From positions 1,153,514 through 1,217,513 of the forward strand of contig NW_027307649.1 of NCBI RefSeq assembly GCF_964275005.1: 64,000 bases of DNA. The letters are read 5' to 3'. Shown here piece after piece: positions 12,401 to 20,936 of the stretch. The stretch is from Diadema setosum (taxonomy: Eukaryota; Echinodermata; Echinoidea; Diadematoida; Diadematidae). Below the pieces are notes generated by a model. It was not told where the DNA came from. It ran no database searches and saw only the letters and a program-made list of their open reading frames with translations. The position numbers were made by a program, and so were the translations under genes. Numbering within the stretch: position 1 is the stretch's first letter; each line of letters starts with the position of its first letter.

Positions 12401-15400
12401 TGAAGCCTGGAATCCCTATACTTCCAGTACTGCTGAAGTCTTAGAAAGAGTGCAGAAAGCGGCTGCTCACTTTTTCACATGCGACTACGACAGATTCACA
12501 TCAGCTTCAGGGCTTATCTCTAGTCTGGGGTGGGATCAACTGCACATACGTCGTCTTGACGCACAGAGCACCATGTTTTATACATGTAGCATACATCACC
12601 AGCTGGTCAACATCCATCTTCCTCACTCCATAACCCAAGCTCCATACATCAGCAGAAGAGATTATATACTCATACAAGCTCACCATCCCCGAAGCAACAA
12701 CTGATTCCTACAAATTCTCTTTTTATCCCCGAACCACTCGCATCTGGAACCAGTTGCCAAGCATGGCAGTTACTGCCCCAACAGTAGCTGCCTTCCAGGA
12801 GGCTGCCCTTTCTGTCATCAGATTCAGAGGGTTGAAACCTCCTGTGGGTTCCATGTTGCTGTAAATCTTACAGAATTTTTTTGTGTGCACATGACTATTT
12901 TTATTGTAAATATGCTATGAGTATGATTGACTGTACCGCACCATGATCACCTAACTTACTGTCACAGCACATCCTACCCCAGTTTAGTTCGCGGAAAAAG
13001 CTGCTCGCCTTCAGGGATTATCTCATCAAGGTTCAAGTGTATCCGAATAGTCACTACCTACCACAGGGTTCGGAAATTAGCGATGGTCCGCTGGCCATTG
13101 GCCACCCGAAATCACGTCGGACTAGCTAAAAATCATAAAATTCTGAAGTTACTAGTCCATCTGGCCAGCCAAAATATTGCTTCAATGTCAAAATTGATTC
13201 TAAGTAGTCCGCCTGGCTAGTTAAAAAAAAAAAAGTTAAGTGCGACCCCTGCTCTAACCAGCCTGTCTGTCGTGACTGTAGTGTAGTCATCCCATACTAC
13301 TTCTACTTCTACGAAGATACTCAGCAGGATCCATACATGTAAGTCAGGATGTAGGCCTAGTGCTAAGGAATTGAACTTAGGTGATTACATGTAGGTGCTC
13401 ATTTGCAGTGCATGCTTGTTGGTGCATCTATATATAACATATTATACAAATATACTTGGCCTTGAGAGTTTCTTGTTAAAACTATGAGCAGAGGTGACTC
13501 CAAACTAGTACTATTCACTGAGGCCCGAAGTGAATAGTACTAGTTTGGAGTCACCGAGGCCCATAGTTTAACAAGAAACTTGAAACTAGGCAAAGTATAT
13601 TTGTTTTATATTTTGGATCAAAAATTTGAATAAAAAGTGAAAATCATTATAGGCTTAGCCACACTGCGGCGGCAGCGCAGCGCCTGCAATACGCAACAGT
13701 GCGAGAGATCGGAAATTGAAAAACGTAGTATGGTTGGGTGTTCATAATATCGGACACCTAACGTTTTTCTATCAATAGAAACGTGAAAAATCTCACAATT
13801 TGCCTGAAATTTTACTCACGTGTGGAGAAAATACTCCGGATTCACAAGCGCGCACTGAAAATGCGATCTGAGGTACGCGCTCTAGATGGCGGCTTCGAAC
13901 GCGTGGGGTGTCATTTTTTCCGCACTCAGTTGCCCGGCTCATATCGACCGACCACCCCGCCCTCTATTGACAATACGTATAAAGCGTACTTAAACGCGTT
14001 TTTTTCGACAAGCTGCTGTTTTTTTCTAGTCGTAATTTTTTCCCCAATAATATTTGAATATATTTTGAATCCTTCGATATTACTTTTGAAGGACTGTTTG
14101 ATGAATTTGACTTGATTTTCATTAGGAAACTTTTCATCGTAATTGAAATAAATTAGATGAGTCGGTTTGTTTTTTCACGGTATTCATTTCTCGTTTCTGC
14201 ATCAACTCGTACGGTCGTAGCGCAAGCGGGCGACAAAATGTTTATGTCATGTGTATGTGTAACGTACTGTGCACGATCGTACAAGCGGCGGTGACAATTT
14301 TGCGGTCAAAATCGTCAAATTTATTACGGAAGGATACTCTACCTCTAACAACGAGTCAGCAAAGGTAGGCCTAGTTATATGTAGTTACACGATAAACCTT
14401 ATTCGATTTTGCTAAATTTCGGTAATTTAGAGGGAATACTTAGTTGTTTTCGCCACATTTTACTTGGTAGCGTAGCCCAGTGAAGAATCGAACACCGTTG
14501 CGCGTAGTCCCATGCGTACATTTTCTTTCTGTACGCGCAATGCCTTTATAATGCGCGGCCGGTCGTTATGGACCCGGTCGGTGGGTTGGACCCCTACCAT
14601 AGTCCTAGCCGTGGCAGAGTTGCCCGTCGCATGTATCCAAGCGCTCGTATGGCCGCTGCAAACCTGAACAGGACGCGGACGGGTACACTTGATTGTAAAG
14701 AAGGGTGATTGTGACATCATTTTGCAAATAGTATAGACTATTTGCAAAATGTCGTCATAAAAGTGACGTCATTTTGCAAATAGTACTTCATGGCGTATCA
14801 AACACACCAACACTCTAAAATAGTTCAAAATACCTATAATCACGTGAAGCTCTTTTAACCAATCAATGGAAGACAAATTTTTGATCCAAAATATAAATAA
14901 AAATATAGGCCTATAACTGTTTAGGGGCCTAGTCTATATCAACGTCACAACGAGTCGAGTAGGCTACATCTACATCTAACGTTACTGTACAGTACCGTCA
15001 CCAGTGCCACCAGTGGCAGTGGTCACTAACACAACGTTAGAGACTCCAGCTCCAGTCATTGCCAGTCACTACAGTAGTTTCTAGTGTGGGTTGGGGTAAC
15101 ACCAAAGAGGTTACATATAGGCCCTATATAGAACCTCTTTGGGTAGTAACACTAACTGCGACCAGCAGCCCCTACGCTATGCGTATGGGGCTGCTGGTCG
15201 CAGTTAGGGAAACACAGCCCGCAGTGCTGGGCTGTGTTGTCCCCTCGGCCCCCGCGCCAGCCACAGTGCGGTGTAAACTTACTTAGTAATTCGTCACTGA
15301 CACTGTGACTATCATTATGTACATCTCAATACATTAAGCAGTTTATCCATCTTAAACACTAGACTATAATAGAAATAAGACACTCAGCATGATGATGAAA

Positions 15401-15454
15401 TACAGAATATAATGTGTTTACCTGTCTGCTGATAAGCGTTTTTATCCTCTTCAT
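1350..15454 (-). CDS. VPS50: VPS50/syndetin (CCDC132), N-terminal 320 residues, 13 coding exons, 3' part outside window
   Basis: Known role of the family: VPS50 joins VPS51, VPS52 and VPS53 in the EARP tethering complex, which returns endocytosed cargo through recycling endosomes and helps dense-core vesicle maturation. Seen here: 13 minus-strand exons with GT-AG borders join without a frame break: 15454-15422, 11597-11505, 10689-10648, 9865-9797, 9284-9207, 8114-8061, 7227-7157, 5793-5676, 5413-5378, 4693-4611, 3871-3829, 3173-3075, 1490-1350 (960 nt, 320 codons). The predicted start [11 protein letters not shown] resembles the vertebrate VPS50 start. Later blocks such as [11 protein letters not shown] and QIVLGYVQL match the Vps54-N-like domain nearly residue for residue. 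Residues 12-42 are acidic and proline-rich and poorly conserved. The vertebrate protein is about 960 residues, so roughly two thirds lies left of position 1. The symbol is given by homology. Confidence in the family is very high; UTRs were not determined. Confidence 0.95.
1851..3005 (+). mobile_element. TGACCTTTGACC-rich non-autonomous DNA transposon, complete copy 2
   Basis: Terminal inverted repeats TGCCTCCGCCA and TGGCGGAGGCA are exact complements, and both ends are flanked by TA, as expected for a Tc1/mariner-like target duplication. The interior has TGACCTTTGACC blocks, a (GGAC)/(GGAA) tract and a hairpin at the right end. No transposase was seen, so it must be mobilised in trans. In the VPS50 intron between coding exons 12 and 13. 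Confidence 0.8.
3075..3173 (-). CDS. VPS50: VPS50 coding exon 12 (residues 241-273)
   Basis: Codes [20 protein letters not shown] and then [16 protein letters not shown] acceptor, GTAAGA donor, phase 0. The next exon is reached only by crossing a 1.16 kb transposon in the intron. Confidence 0.96.
3354..3489. repeat. About 33 bp minisatellite, four to five copies
   Basis: Tandem units of the form GTGTAACAGTACCTTTACATTA with small substitutions, in the VPS50 intron between exons 11 and 12. Confidence 0.8.
3829..3871 (-). CDS. VPS50: VPS50 coding exon 11 (residues 226-240, 43 nt)
   Basis: Codes (S)[14 protein letters not shown], matching [18 protein letters not shown] acceptor, GTAAGA donor. 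Confidence 0.94.
4611..4693 (-). CDS. VPS50: VPS50 coding exon 10 (residues 199-226, split codon)
   Basis: Codes [20 protein letters not shown] and then FRHYTCI. Its terminal AG is completed by T from the next exon to give serine. TAG acceptor, GTGAGT donor. One of the most conserved blocks in the gene. Confidence 0.96.
5378..5413 (-). CDS. VPS50: VPS50 microexon 9 (residues 187-198, 36 nt)
   Basis: Codes [12 protein letters not shown] in 36 nt between a CAG acceptor and a GTAAGG donor. It fits exactly between KTL of exon 8 and EEDY of exon 10, as the vertebrate order KTLQRTDVRL...EEEDY requires. Confidence 0.94.
5676..5793 (-). CDS. VPS50: VPS50 coding exon 8 (residues 147-186)
   Basis: Codes [20 protein letters not shown] and then [19 protein letters not shown]. 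This is the basic helix that precedes the QRTD motif in VPS50. TAG acceptor, GTACAT donor. Confidence 0.95.
6253..6461. repeat. (TA)n and (GA)n microsatellites around a perfect hairpin
   Basis: (TA)n and (GA)n at 6254-6310, a hairpin with 18 bp perfect arms at 6311-6328 and 6344-6361 (GCGAGAAGAAGAGCATTC), then (TA)n to 6461. Confidence 0.85.
6467..6702. repeat. Long hairpin element, about 118 bp arms
   Basis: Two nearly complementary arms meet at about 6586, sharing for example CTCAAGTGTTGATACTGA and its complement. Probably a foldback MITE next to the (TA)n array, in a VPS50 intron. Confidence 0.75.
7157..7227 (-). CDS. VPS50: VPS50 coding exon 7 (residues 124-147, split codon)
   Basis: Codes [20 protein letters not shown] and then NGR, matching ELERV..LQ..L..A.VIC.NGRR. 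The last two bases (AG) join the first base of the next exon to make an arginine codon. CAG acceptor, GTAGGA donor. Confidence 0.94.
7228..8060. other. VPS50 intron between coding exons 6 and 7, no feature seen
   Basis: AT-rich unique sequence with no open reading frame, repeat or hairpin that I can support. Confidence 0.6.
8061..8114 (-). CDS. VPS50: VPS50 coding exon 6 (residues 106-123)
   Basis: Codes [18 protein letters not shown], matching the VSKKVADLILE...PAYVK block. AAG acceptor, GTAAGT donor, phase 0 on both sides. Confidence 0.93.
9207..9284 (-). CDS. VPS50: VPS50 coding exon 5 (residues 80-105)
   Basis: Codes [20 protein letters not shown] and then RRQLQA, the start of the predicted coiled-coil region (vertebrate counterpart KLPPVLNLQELEAYRDKL). 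CAG acceptor, GTAAGT donor. Confidence 0.92.
9777..9789 (+). promoter_or_regulatory. Perfect DR1 nuclear-receptor consensus (AGGTCAAAGGTCA)
   Basis: Exact HNF4/RXR-type direct repeat with one-base spacing, close to the VPS50 exon 4 donor and not inside a recognisable transposon. Binding is untested. Confidence 0.3.
9797..9865 (-). CDS. VPS50: VPS50 coding exon 4 (residues 57-79)
   Basis: Codes [20 protein letters not shown] followed by ELQ, matching the family's SIE-x-x-YF...SFD...YEL block, between a CAG acceptor and a GTAAAT donor. A perfect DR1 nuclear-receptor consensus lies in the intron 7 bases beyond the exon end. Confidence 0.92.
10648..10689 (-). CDS. VPS50: VPS50 coding exon 3 (residues 43-56)
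   Basis: Codes [14 protein letters not shown] between a CAG acceptor and a GTATGT donor. The acidic EDREF...DP pattern corresponds to the segment just before the conserved SIE...YF block of VPS50. Confidence 0.85.
10968..11220. repeat. (ATT)/(ATC)n trinucleotide array
   Basis: Imperfect (TTA)n and (TCA)n runs in the VPS50 intron. The open reading frame across it is low complexity and not a gene. Confidence 0.9.
11505..11597 (-). CDS. VPS50: VPS50 coding exon 2 (residues 12-42)
   Basis: Follows a CAG acceptor and ends before a weak AAG|GTCTGG donor. It codes the low-complexity segment that begins [20 protein letters not shown]. This is the family's variable linker, so placement rests on splice sites and frame rather than strong similarity. 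Confidence 0.78.
12205..12860 (+). mobile_element. Non-LTR retrotransposon reverse-transcriptase C-terminal fragment
   Basis: Reads KYLGVTIS, then [34 protein letters not shown] and [14 protein letters not shown], the usual tail of Jockey/CR1/L2-type reverse transcriptases. After a frame shift near 12690-12705 it continues with [13 protein letters not shown] stop also follows KYLGVTIS, so it is a 5'-truncated dead copy, antisense inside VPS50 intron 1. Confidence 0.85.
13063..13251. mobile_element. Small DNA element with CAGGGTTCG / GCGACCCCTG ends
   Basis: Ends are short imperfect inverted repeats around a GC-richer body containing repeated CTGGCCA/CTGGCTAG words. No clear target duplication, hence modest confidence. 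Confidence 0.45.
13467..13580. repeat. Near-perfect hairpin, about 50 bp stem
   Basis: Inner arms GGTGACTCCAAACTAGTA and complement surround GAGGCCCGA; outer arms AGTTTCTTGTT and complement. In VPS50 intron 1. Confidence 0.85.
13598..14900. mobile_element. About 1.3 kb element with inverted ends (TTTATATTTTGGATCAAAAA)
   Basis: A 24 bp sequence beginning TTTATATTTTGGATCAAAAA near 13605 recurs in exact inverted form near 14874-14897. The interior is CpG-rich with hairpins (14712-14787) and no recognisable transposase. Confidence 0.55.
15101..15238. repeat. Cluster of three consecutive hairpins
   Basis: Hairpin 1: ACCAAAGAGGTT 15101-15112 with AACCTCTTTGGGT 15132-15144. Hairpin 2: 21 bp perfect arms at 15152-15172 and 15187-15207, extended by TACGC/GCGTA inside. 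Hairpin 3: AACACAGCCC 15211-15220 with its complement 15229-15238. All in VPS50 intron 1, about 200 bp downstream of exon 1. Confidence 0.85.
15422..15454 (-). CDS. VPS50: VPS50 coding exon 1 (residues 1-11)
   Basis: Codes [11 protein letters not shown] from the ATG at 15454-15452 and ends at a GTAAAC donor (15421-15416), phase 0. The start was chosen because this short peptide matches the family N terminus and splices in frame to the next exon. Confidence 0.85.
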
Positions 15455-15502
15455 TTTGAGAAATCAATCCTAGTTCCCTACACCTTGTACACTGGCCAGC
15501 CC

Positions 15503-16597
15503 CGGTGCTACGGTGCAATTAACTCACTGATAAGAGGCCAAAGCTTTTGAATTCTTAACGGTCATCGAAGCGCTGTGCGGAGGGAAGGACAAAAAATCTC
15601 GAAAGTTCACCTCCTCGTATCTCCCTTATTTTACCACCAAATCCCTTGAAAGTTCACACATATATCATATATGAATATATCATCCTTCATATGATTTTTG
15701 GGCGAAAACGCTGATGTATCTTTCGAGATATGCGTATTTTTCTGCTTGAGTCGACTGTGGGAAAGGGTTACGATTTTTTCCCCGACACAAGTCTGCGCCT
15801 GCATGAATATGCATTTGATCAACATATTACTAGTCTGTATACTCCAGACTCACTACCTGCGAAGTCTCGTGTTTGTGCAATTAGTAGTTAGGTGAAAATA
15901 AGAGCAAAAAGACAACCAACTTTAAGAGAAGATACTGGACATGCACAACTAGATCATCCTCCTGCGCATGCGTTTTCTACTGGTGAGTGCACGCTTAGCC
16001 AATCAGCGGTGTCAGGCTCGGCGCAATGCGACAGAGGTCGATTTTCGGTCAGCAGGGTGGTGAGTGGGCAAGAGAGGAACCCTGCTTTGTGCTTCAACTG
16101 TTTCAAGCAGCACAAAAACCAATACATCGGACTGCGTATTCCTTACGCCATGGATTTTACGTGGGTCACAAGTGACAGTGATCTCGATTTTTTCCAGACA
16201 TAGCTGTGCGCCAAATGATACAGAAAAGATATTTGGAGAGCAGCATGGATATACTACCATAAGTCATATACCGAAGTTTCATTTTTGTGCAATGAAGGAA
16301 AATGTGAGAAAATAACACTTGTTTTGAGACCAAATTTTCTGTTTTGGAAGCTAAGTTTCGACATTATTTTCACACGTTTATCCTCAATAAAACCCCAAAT
16401 AACTAACATTACGAGTTAGAGAATAGTTTCTTCTTCAGTTTGCTGTACAGATTTAATCATTTGATGGCTTTGAGGTGAGATATTGCGATTGTCCTGCAAC
16501 ACTTCCCCAGCGGTTTTACGCACACAAGCTGTCTACTTTTTGCAACTGAGGCTTCGAGGTCATAAGCTTTTGGCGAGTTAATTGCACCCTAGCGCCG
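15503..16597. mobile_element. About 1.1 kb element with inverted ends, abutting the VPS50 start
   Basis: GGTGCTACGGTGCAATTAAC at the left and its near-complement (GGCGCTAGGGTGCAATTAAC read on the other strand) at the right match at 18 of 20 positions. The left edge is under 50 bp from the VPS50 ATG, so the promoter may lie in or beyond this element. No gene seen inside. Confidence 0.5.
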
Positions 16598-16931
16598 CGC
16601 CTGTGGCAGTACGATCCTCCCATCAAAAATTGGGTGAATAAATTATCCACAGCGCCCTCTGCTGTTCAATCAATCGTATTATTGCTACCATACCACCTGT
16701 CAACCCCACAGAACAAGATAGTACTCAGTAATGGAATCTGATCACGACTCGGCAAGTATTTCTAGTGTATCTCAGTGGTGCACTATGCGGTTGTGTGGAA
16801 CATTTCAAAAAAAAGGAAAGAAAAAAGAGAGACAATTCAAAAGGGATGTTGCTAGGGTTTTTTTTATGGGGAAAATGGGGCCCTATCGAAAATCTCAAAT
16901 AAATTACCCCAGCTAGTACCGATAGGAAATC

Positions 16932-17050
16932 GCCCCGTCTTATAAAGCCTTCAAATCAATCACAAATCCCCAAATCAATCGCAACTTGCATAGCAGCACA
17001 CACAAAACTTGTGATTGATTTCTATCACAAGTCTTTATAAGACAGGCCCC
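16932..17050. mobile_element. MITE with GGGGCCTGTCTTATAAAG-type ends
   Basis: Left GCCCCGTCTTATAAAG and right CTTTATAAGACAGGCCCC are inverted repeats around about 85 bp. Confidence 0.7.
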
Positions 17051-17283
17051 AGACGATATTATGAAAAAAAAAAAAATCAAACGATATTATCCTTCAAGTT
17101 ACGTAATGTAATATGTATAAATTATGTTGGAGACAAGGGAGCTCATGGAACACACACACACACACACAAATGCCTCAACCAGGGAGCTCTGAGGATAAAA
17201 AAAAAAAAAAGTCTTCACATACAACATACTGAACAAATAAGATGATGAAATAATTTCCTCATAGGAGCTCATAAAATACATTA

Positions 17284-17420
17284 TTGTTTCACATCACTCA
17301 TAAATATTATGTAGATCTAACACACGCGCATGTTCGCACCAACACATACATGTACACACACTCACACACATGTACTCACACACACGCGCGAACTAACACT
17401 CTACACACAATAATGCATAC
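17284..17420. repeat. Degenerate (CA)n-rich tract
   Basis: Interrupted CACA/CACG runs; no coding signal. Confidence 0.7.
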
Positions 17421-17461
17421 ACAAAGGCTTCATTATGTGTGTAGGCCGGCCTACACATGTA

Positions 17462-17613
17462 CAGGGGCGGATCATGGATTCTGTAAAGGGGAGACACCTT
17501 TACAAAATTAAAAGGGGGCTCATGCAGCCCCTCCCATTTTTTCTATTTCTTTTGTTTTAAACAAAATAAAGAGGGGGCGCGCGCCCGGTGCGCTCCCTCT
17601 GGATCCGCCACCG
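17462..17613. mobile_element. MITE, CAGGGGCGGATC family, copy 1
   Basis: Begins CAGGGGCGGATC and ends GGATCCGCCACCG (complement of the start), with a purine/pyrimidine-asymmetric body. The second copy is at 39499-39652. Confidence 0.7.
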
Positions 17614-18692
17614 CGTAATAGTTTGTTCTTGGCTGATTGGGAATATTAAGTACGGGATATATGACACTGTCAAAATTTAAGTCAACTTTGACTCATTATT
17701 TTATTGGACATTAAGAAACAAGACTAACATGATGAAGTGTAGTCCAACACATAGTGTACAATTTATATGTTCCAGAAGTTGAATTTGAGATTATTATTTG
17801 ATTCAATTAATTCCTACTGACATAATTTTTTTCTGCCGCTTTTAAAGAAACAATTTTAGAAACACCCAGATGTAAATTAAAATGGATTAACTCTTTGATG
17901 ACACGATTAAAAAGAGATAGGTGAAGAATGCGACAAAGTTTGTAAAGAAATTCATTGTACATTATCTGTGATTGGATATAAGTTAGAACAGAGTCATAAA
18001 TACAGTATAATTACTACCTATATTTTTATTGATATTTTGTAAATGACATTTACAGAAGATTCAGGAGATTTATGAGTTTATTAATAGTGTTTTAGCAATC
18101 GCGGGCTGTGTTTGCGGCAGTGCCTGTAACCTTTCGGTAATTATGTTTGTGATATATGTTTCATATTATTTTGTACAGGCCTATTATTGGTTTTGAATTT
18201 GCATACCCCAAATGGGGTGATCCAGATTAACTTTCAACACATTGTTAGGTTGCCTATGTGTGTTTGTGTGAACTTCAACTATCTAATATTATGATTCATC
18301 TGCTTAGTCAATGACTATCGTTATTATACAGCATCATCATTGTTATCATTTCTGATAATATGAAGAGTTTTATCACAAAACGAGCTCACTAGATTTCGGC
18401 TAAGTTGAGATAATTGTGATTAAAGCTGCAAAAAAATAAGAAGAAATTATGGGATATTTTTAATCATAACTTCTAGAATATTCCTTGTTATGTTGCAAAT
18501 GAGGTATCACCGGAAAGGGTTTTATTTTTTGCTCTATCTTATTCTGACGATGGACATACTTTAAAATGTTTTCAATTGGGGCTTAGCCCATTTTGCAATG
18601 AAACTCTTCATATCAAGTTTGCAATTTGACAGTAGGCCCCCTTCAATAAGTAGCGCTAGGTATTAATGAGTGTGCAATCTTATTATGGTTTA

Positions 18693-18998
18693 CAGAGACT
18701 CCAACTCTCCCGTTTTCGACGGGAGAACTCCCGCCGAAAACCCATTTTTGCAAAATCTCCCGTTCTCCCGCTCAGGAGATTTAATTTCTCCCGCCCTGGC
18801 TCTGTGTCTCCCGTTGGAAAGGATTTCTTACTAAATTGCTATTGTATGTTGAAAAAATAAGCCTTAGATAGCACCAGAGAGCATCTAGAACCCTAGGAAC
18901 TTCGCGCTTCGTACACATCAACTTGGAGTCTCCCGTTTGCTAAGGGTTTCAGGCGGGAGAATCTCCAGATCAGAAGGTGCTTTGGGTTGGAGTCTCTG
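18693..18998. mobile_element. 306 bp DNA element with exact inverted ends and 6 bp target duplication
   Basis: Exact 13 bp inverted ends CAGAGACTCCAAC and GTTGGAGTCTCTG, each flanked directly by GGTTTA. The interior repeats TCTCCCG/CTCCCGC words many times. Non-coding. Confidence 0.8.
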
Positions 18999-19481
18999 GG
19001 TTTAATTCCAGACTACTTTTAATTTTGTCATATTGTAGTTGTTGGCATTGTGATTTTTGACTGCTTACATCCAGTTGATCGAGTCGGCCAAGAGGTGGCG
19101 CGCAGCAGCTGTGATGACACGATAACCGATCCGATCCGAATTACACGTACTTTATTAATTCAGTACAACACTGGCAAGAAAGCTCGTTCCGGATCTCGTT
19201 TCTGAAATCGGAAACACTTGATTTGTATGCAGACCAGATCTTTACACAACAGGTACGTCAACCCCCTGACTTATTTATCATGATGTTGATTTCAGTGTTT
19301 GGTGCAACATGCTAGGGATGAGCTACGTTCTTTCACAGATTTTGCACATACATGTCTGCCAGGTTGTCTTCTGCTTGGGAATAGAATTTTGAAGATGTAG
19401 TCCCATACCCTTATATTTCTGTGGTGTATGGAGCTCGGTCGAAATCACTTTGTCCTTGCTGGTGCTGGGCCAGGCGGGGTC

Positions 19482-20094
19482 GGGCTAACTCGGCCCACGG
19501 GACATCTCGTCCCACCTGTCGAGGGTGGGCCGAGTTGTCCCACTCGTTGGTATCGATAGTGATCGTGAGCGCTTGTCTGTGTTTGAGTTTATTTCGTCTT
19601 TAAGACGTCTTTTCTATCCGTAATTTTGATGGAATTGTGCTCAGTGGTTTCTGTAAAGAATATTTGCCAACTTTTGGGGGATACAACGACGTAAAAATGA
19701 AATTTCAGACGTTTTTATCGCGGTTCGCGATCCCCATAGGTTCACGTTCATTTCGCGCGGTGGGCTAACTCGGCCCAACTAAGTTTTAGCTGTTGTTTTG
19801 TCAGTAAATCTCCGTAAAACTATCAATTTTATCATGTATGAAGGTGTATTCAGGGTTCCTTCAACTAATTTCATCTTCGAGGGAATTTAATTTTCCACAT
19901 GTTTGGGGAAATGTTGGATATTTGTTGGCATGGTTTCATCTTTGCCGTGTATCTTTTCATCTTTGCTCGCTCACACACACAGTGGCAGAGCTGAGCTGGC
20001 AGCGCCATGCCCACTCGGGGAGACGCGGCGGCGGGGCGCGGCGGGGCGCGGCGCGTGGGGCGCGAGAGGCAGAGGGAGCAGCCGGCCACTCCGT
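19482..20094 (+). repeat. About 620 bp inverted repeat, left copy
   Basis: Nearly identical to the complement of 25187-25810 through its first 430 bp. It starts CGGGCTAACTCGGCCCA, repeats the ACTCGGCCCA word in both orientations within 300 bp, and ends in a CpG-rich tract. No known element class recognised. Confidence 0.85.
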
Positions 20095-20905
20095 ACCCGT
20101 ATTAGTAGAAAAGAAATCAAATTATGTAGCAGATCATTCGATGTGAACTACATGAAGGTCATTATATGCATTTGATATTAACTGTTAAATGTTTTGTTGT
20201 TGCTGTTGTTGTTGCTGATTTTATGTATAGATCTGCGATCTAGCTCAAAAGTTATTTCTGTCCAATAAATGTTACCTTTTTTCTTAATAAAAACAAACAA
20301 GCAAAAGTCAAAGGGGCGAGTCTGTTCGCAGTCTGTTCATGGGCATTACCGTGGTAATTAATAAATTGTTTGATATCCAGTGGTCAGTTATTTGACCTGT
20401 AGATATGGATGGTTTGGTTGAATGGTTGATATCATGAAAACAGTAATGAAATGTAGTGCTAGCTAGATTGGCCTTGTTTATGATTGTAGGGCCTACCTTT
20501 TGTGTGTACTTTCAAAAATAAAAAGGAATTGTTTTTGTTTTGATGACATTGCCATTTTTGCCATTGGGAATCCTTACCCTAATTCAAGAGAAAAATCCTC
20601 TGCCACCTATACCTGCACGATAATGGCCAACCGTCAAGTTCTTTTTCTTTAATTTTCTTTTTTGTAATTTTCTTTTTATATATGCACTGTTGCTACAGTG
20701 TATATCTCTCTCTCCCTATGTTATGTATACTGTGATGATCTATTGAATCAAACTTGGACTTCATAGCTTAATCTTTTCCATGCCTTAGCCCTATTACATG
20801 TGTTAATCTTTACATTTTTATTTATTTGTACAAAACAAGGCTGATTATAAAATTCTCAAATCCTTGCTTGTCCTGCACTCATACTGTTGAATTCATGCAT
20901 GCACA

Positions 20906-20936
<31 letters not shown>

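Noticed and set aside
15892..16315. Overlapping open reading frames upstream of VPS50
   Set aside because: Lie inside the inverted-end element, with no family resemblance.
16731..16916. Possible exon starting MESDHDSASISSVSQW
   Set aside because: Plausible-looking start, but no downstream exon, recognisable domain or convincing donor; left unannotated.
19421..20175. Frames over the left inverted repeat, mirrored at 25049-25906
   Set aside because: Similar peptides appear only because the DNA is a repeat; the frames are not maintained between copies.
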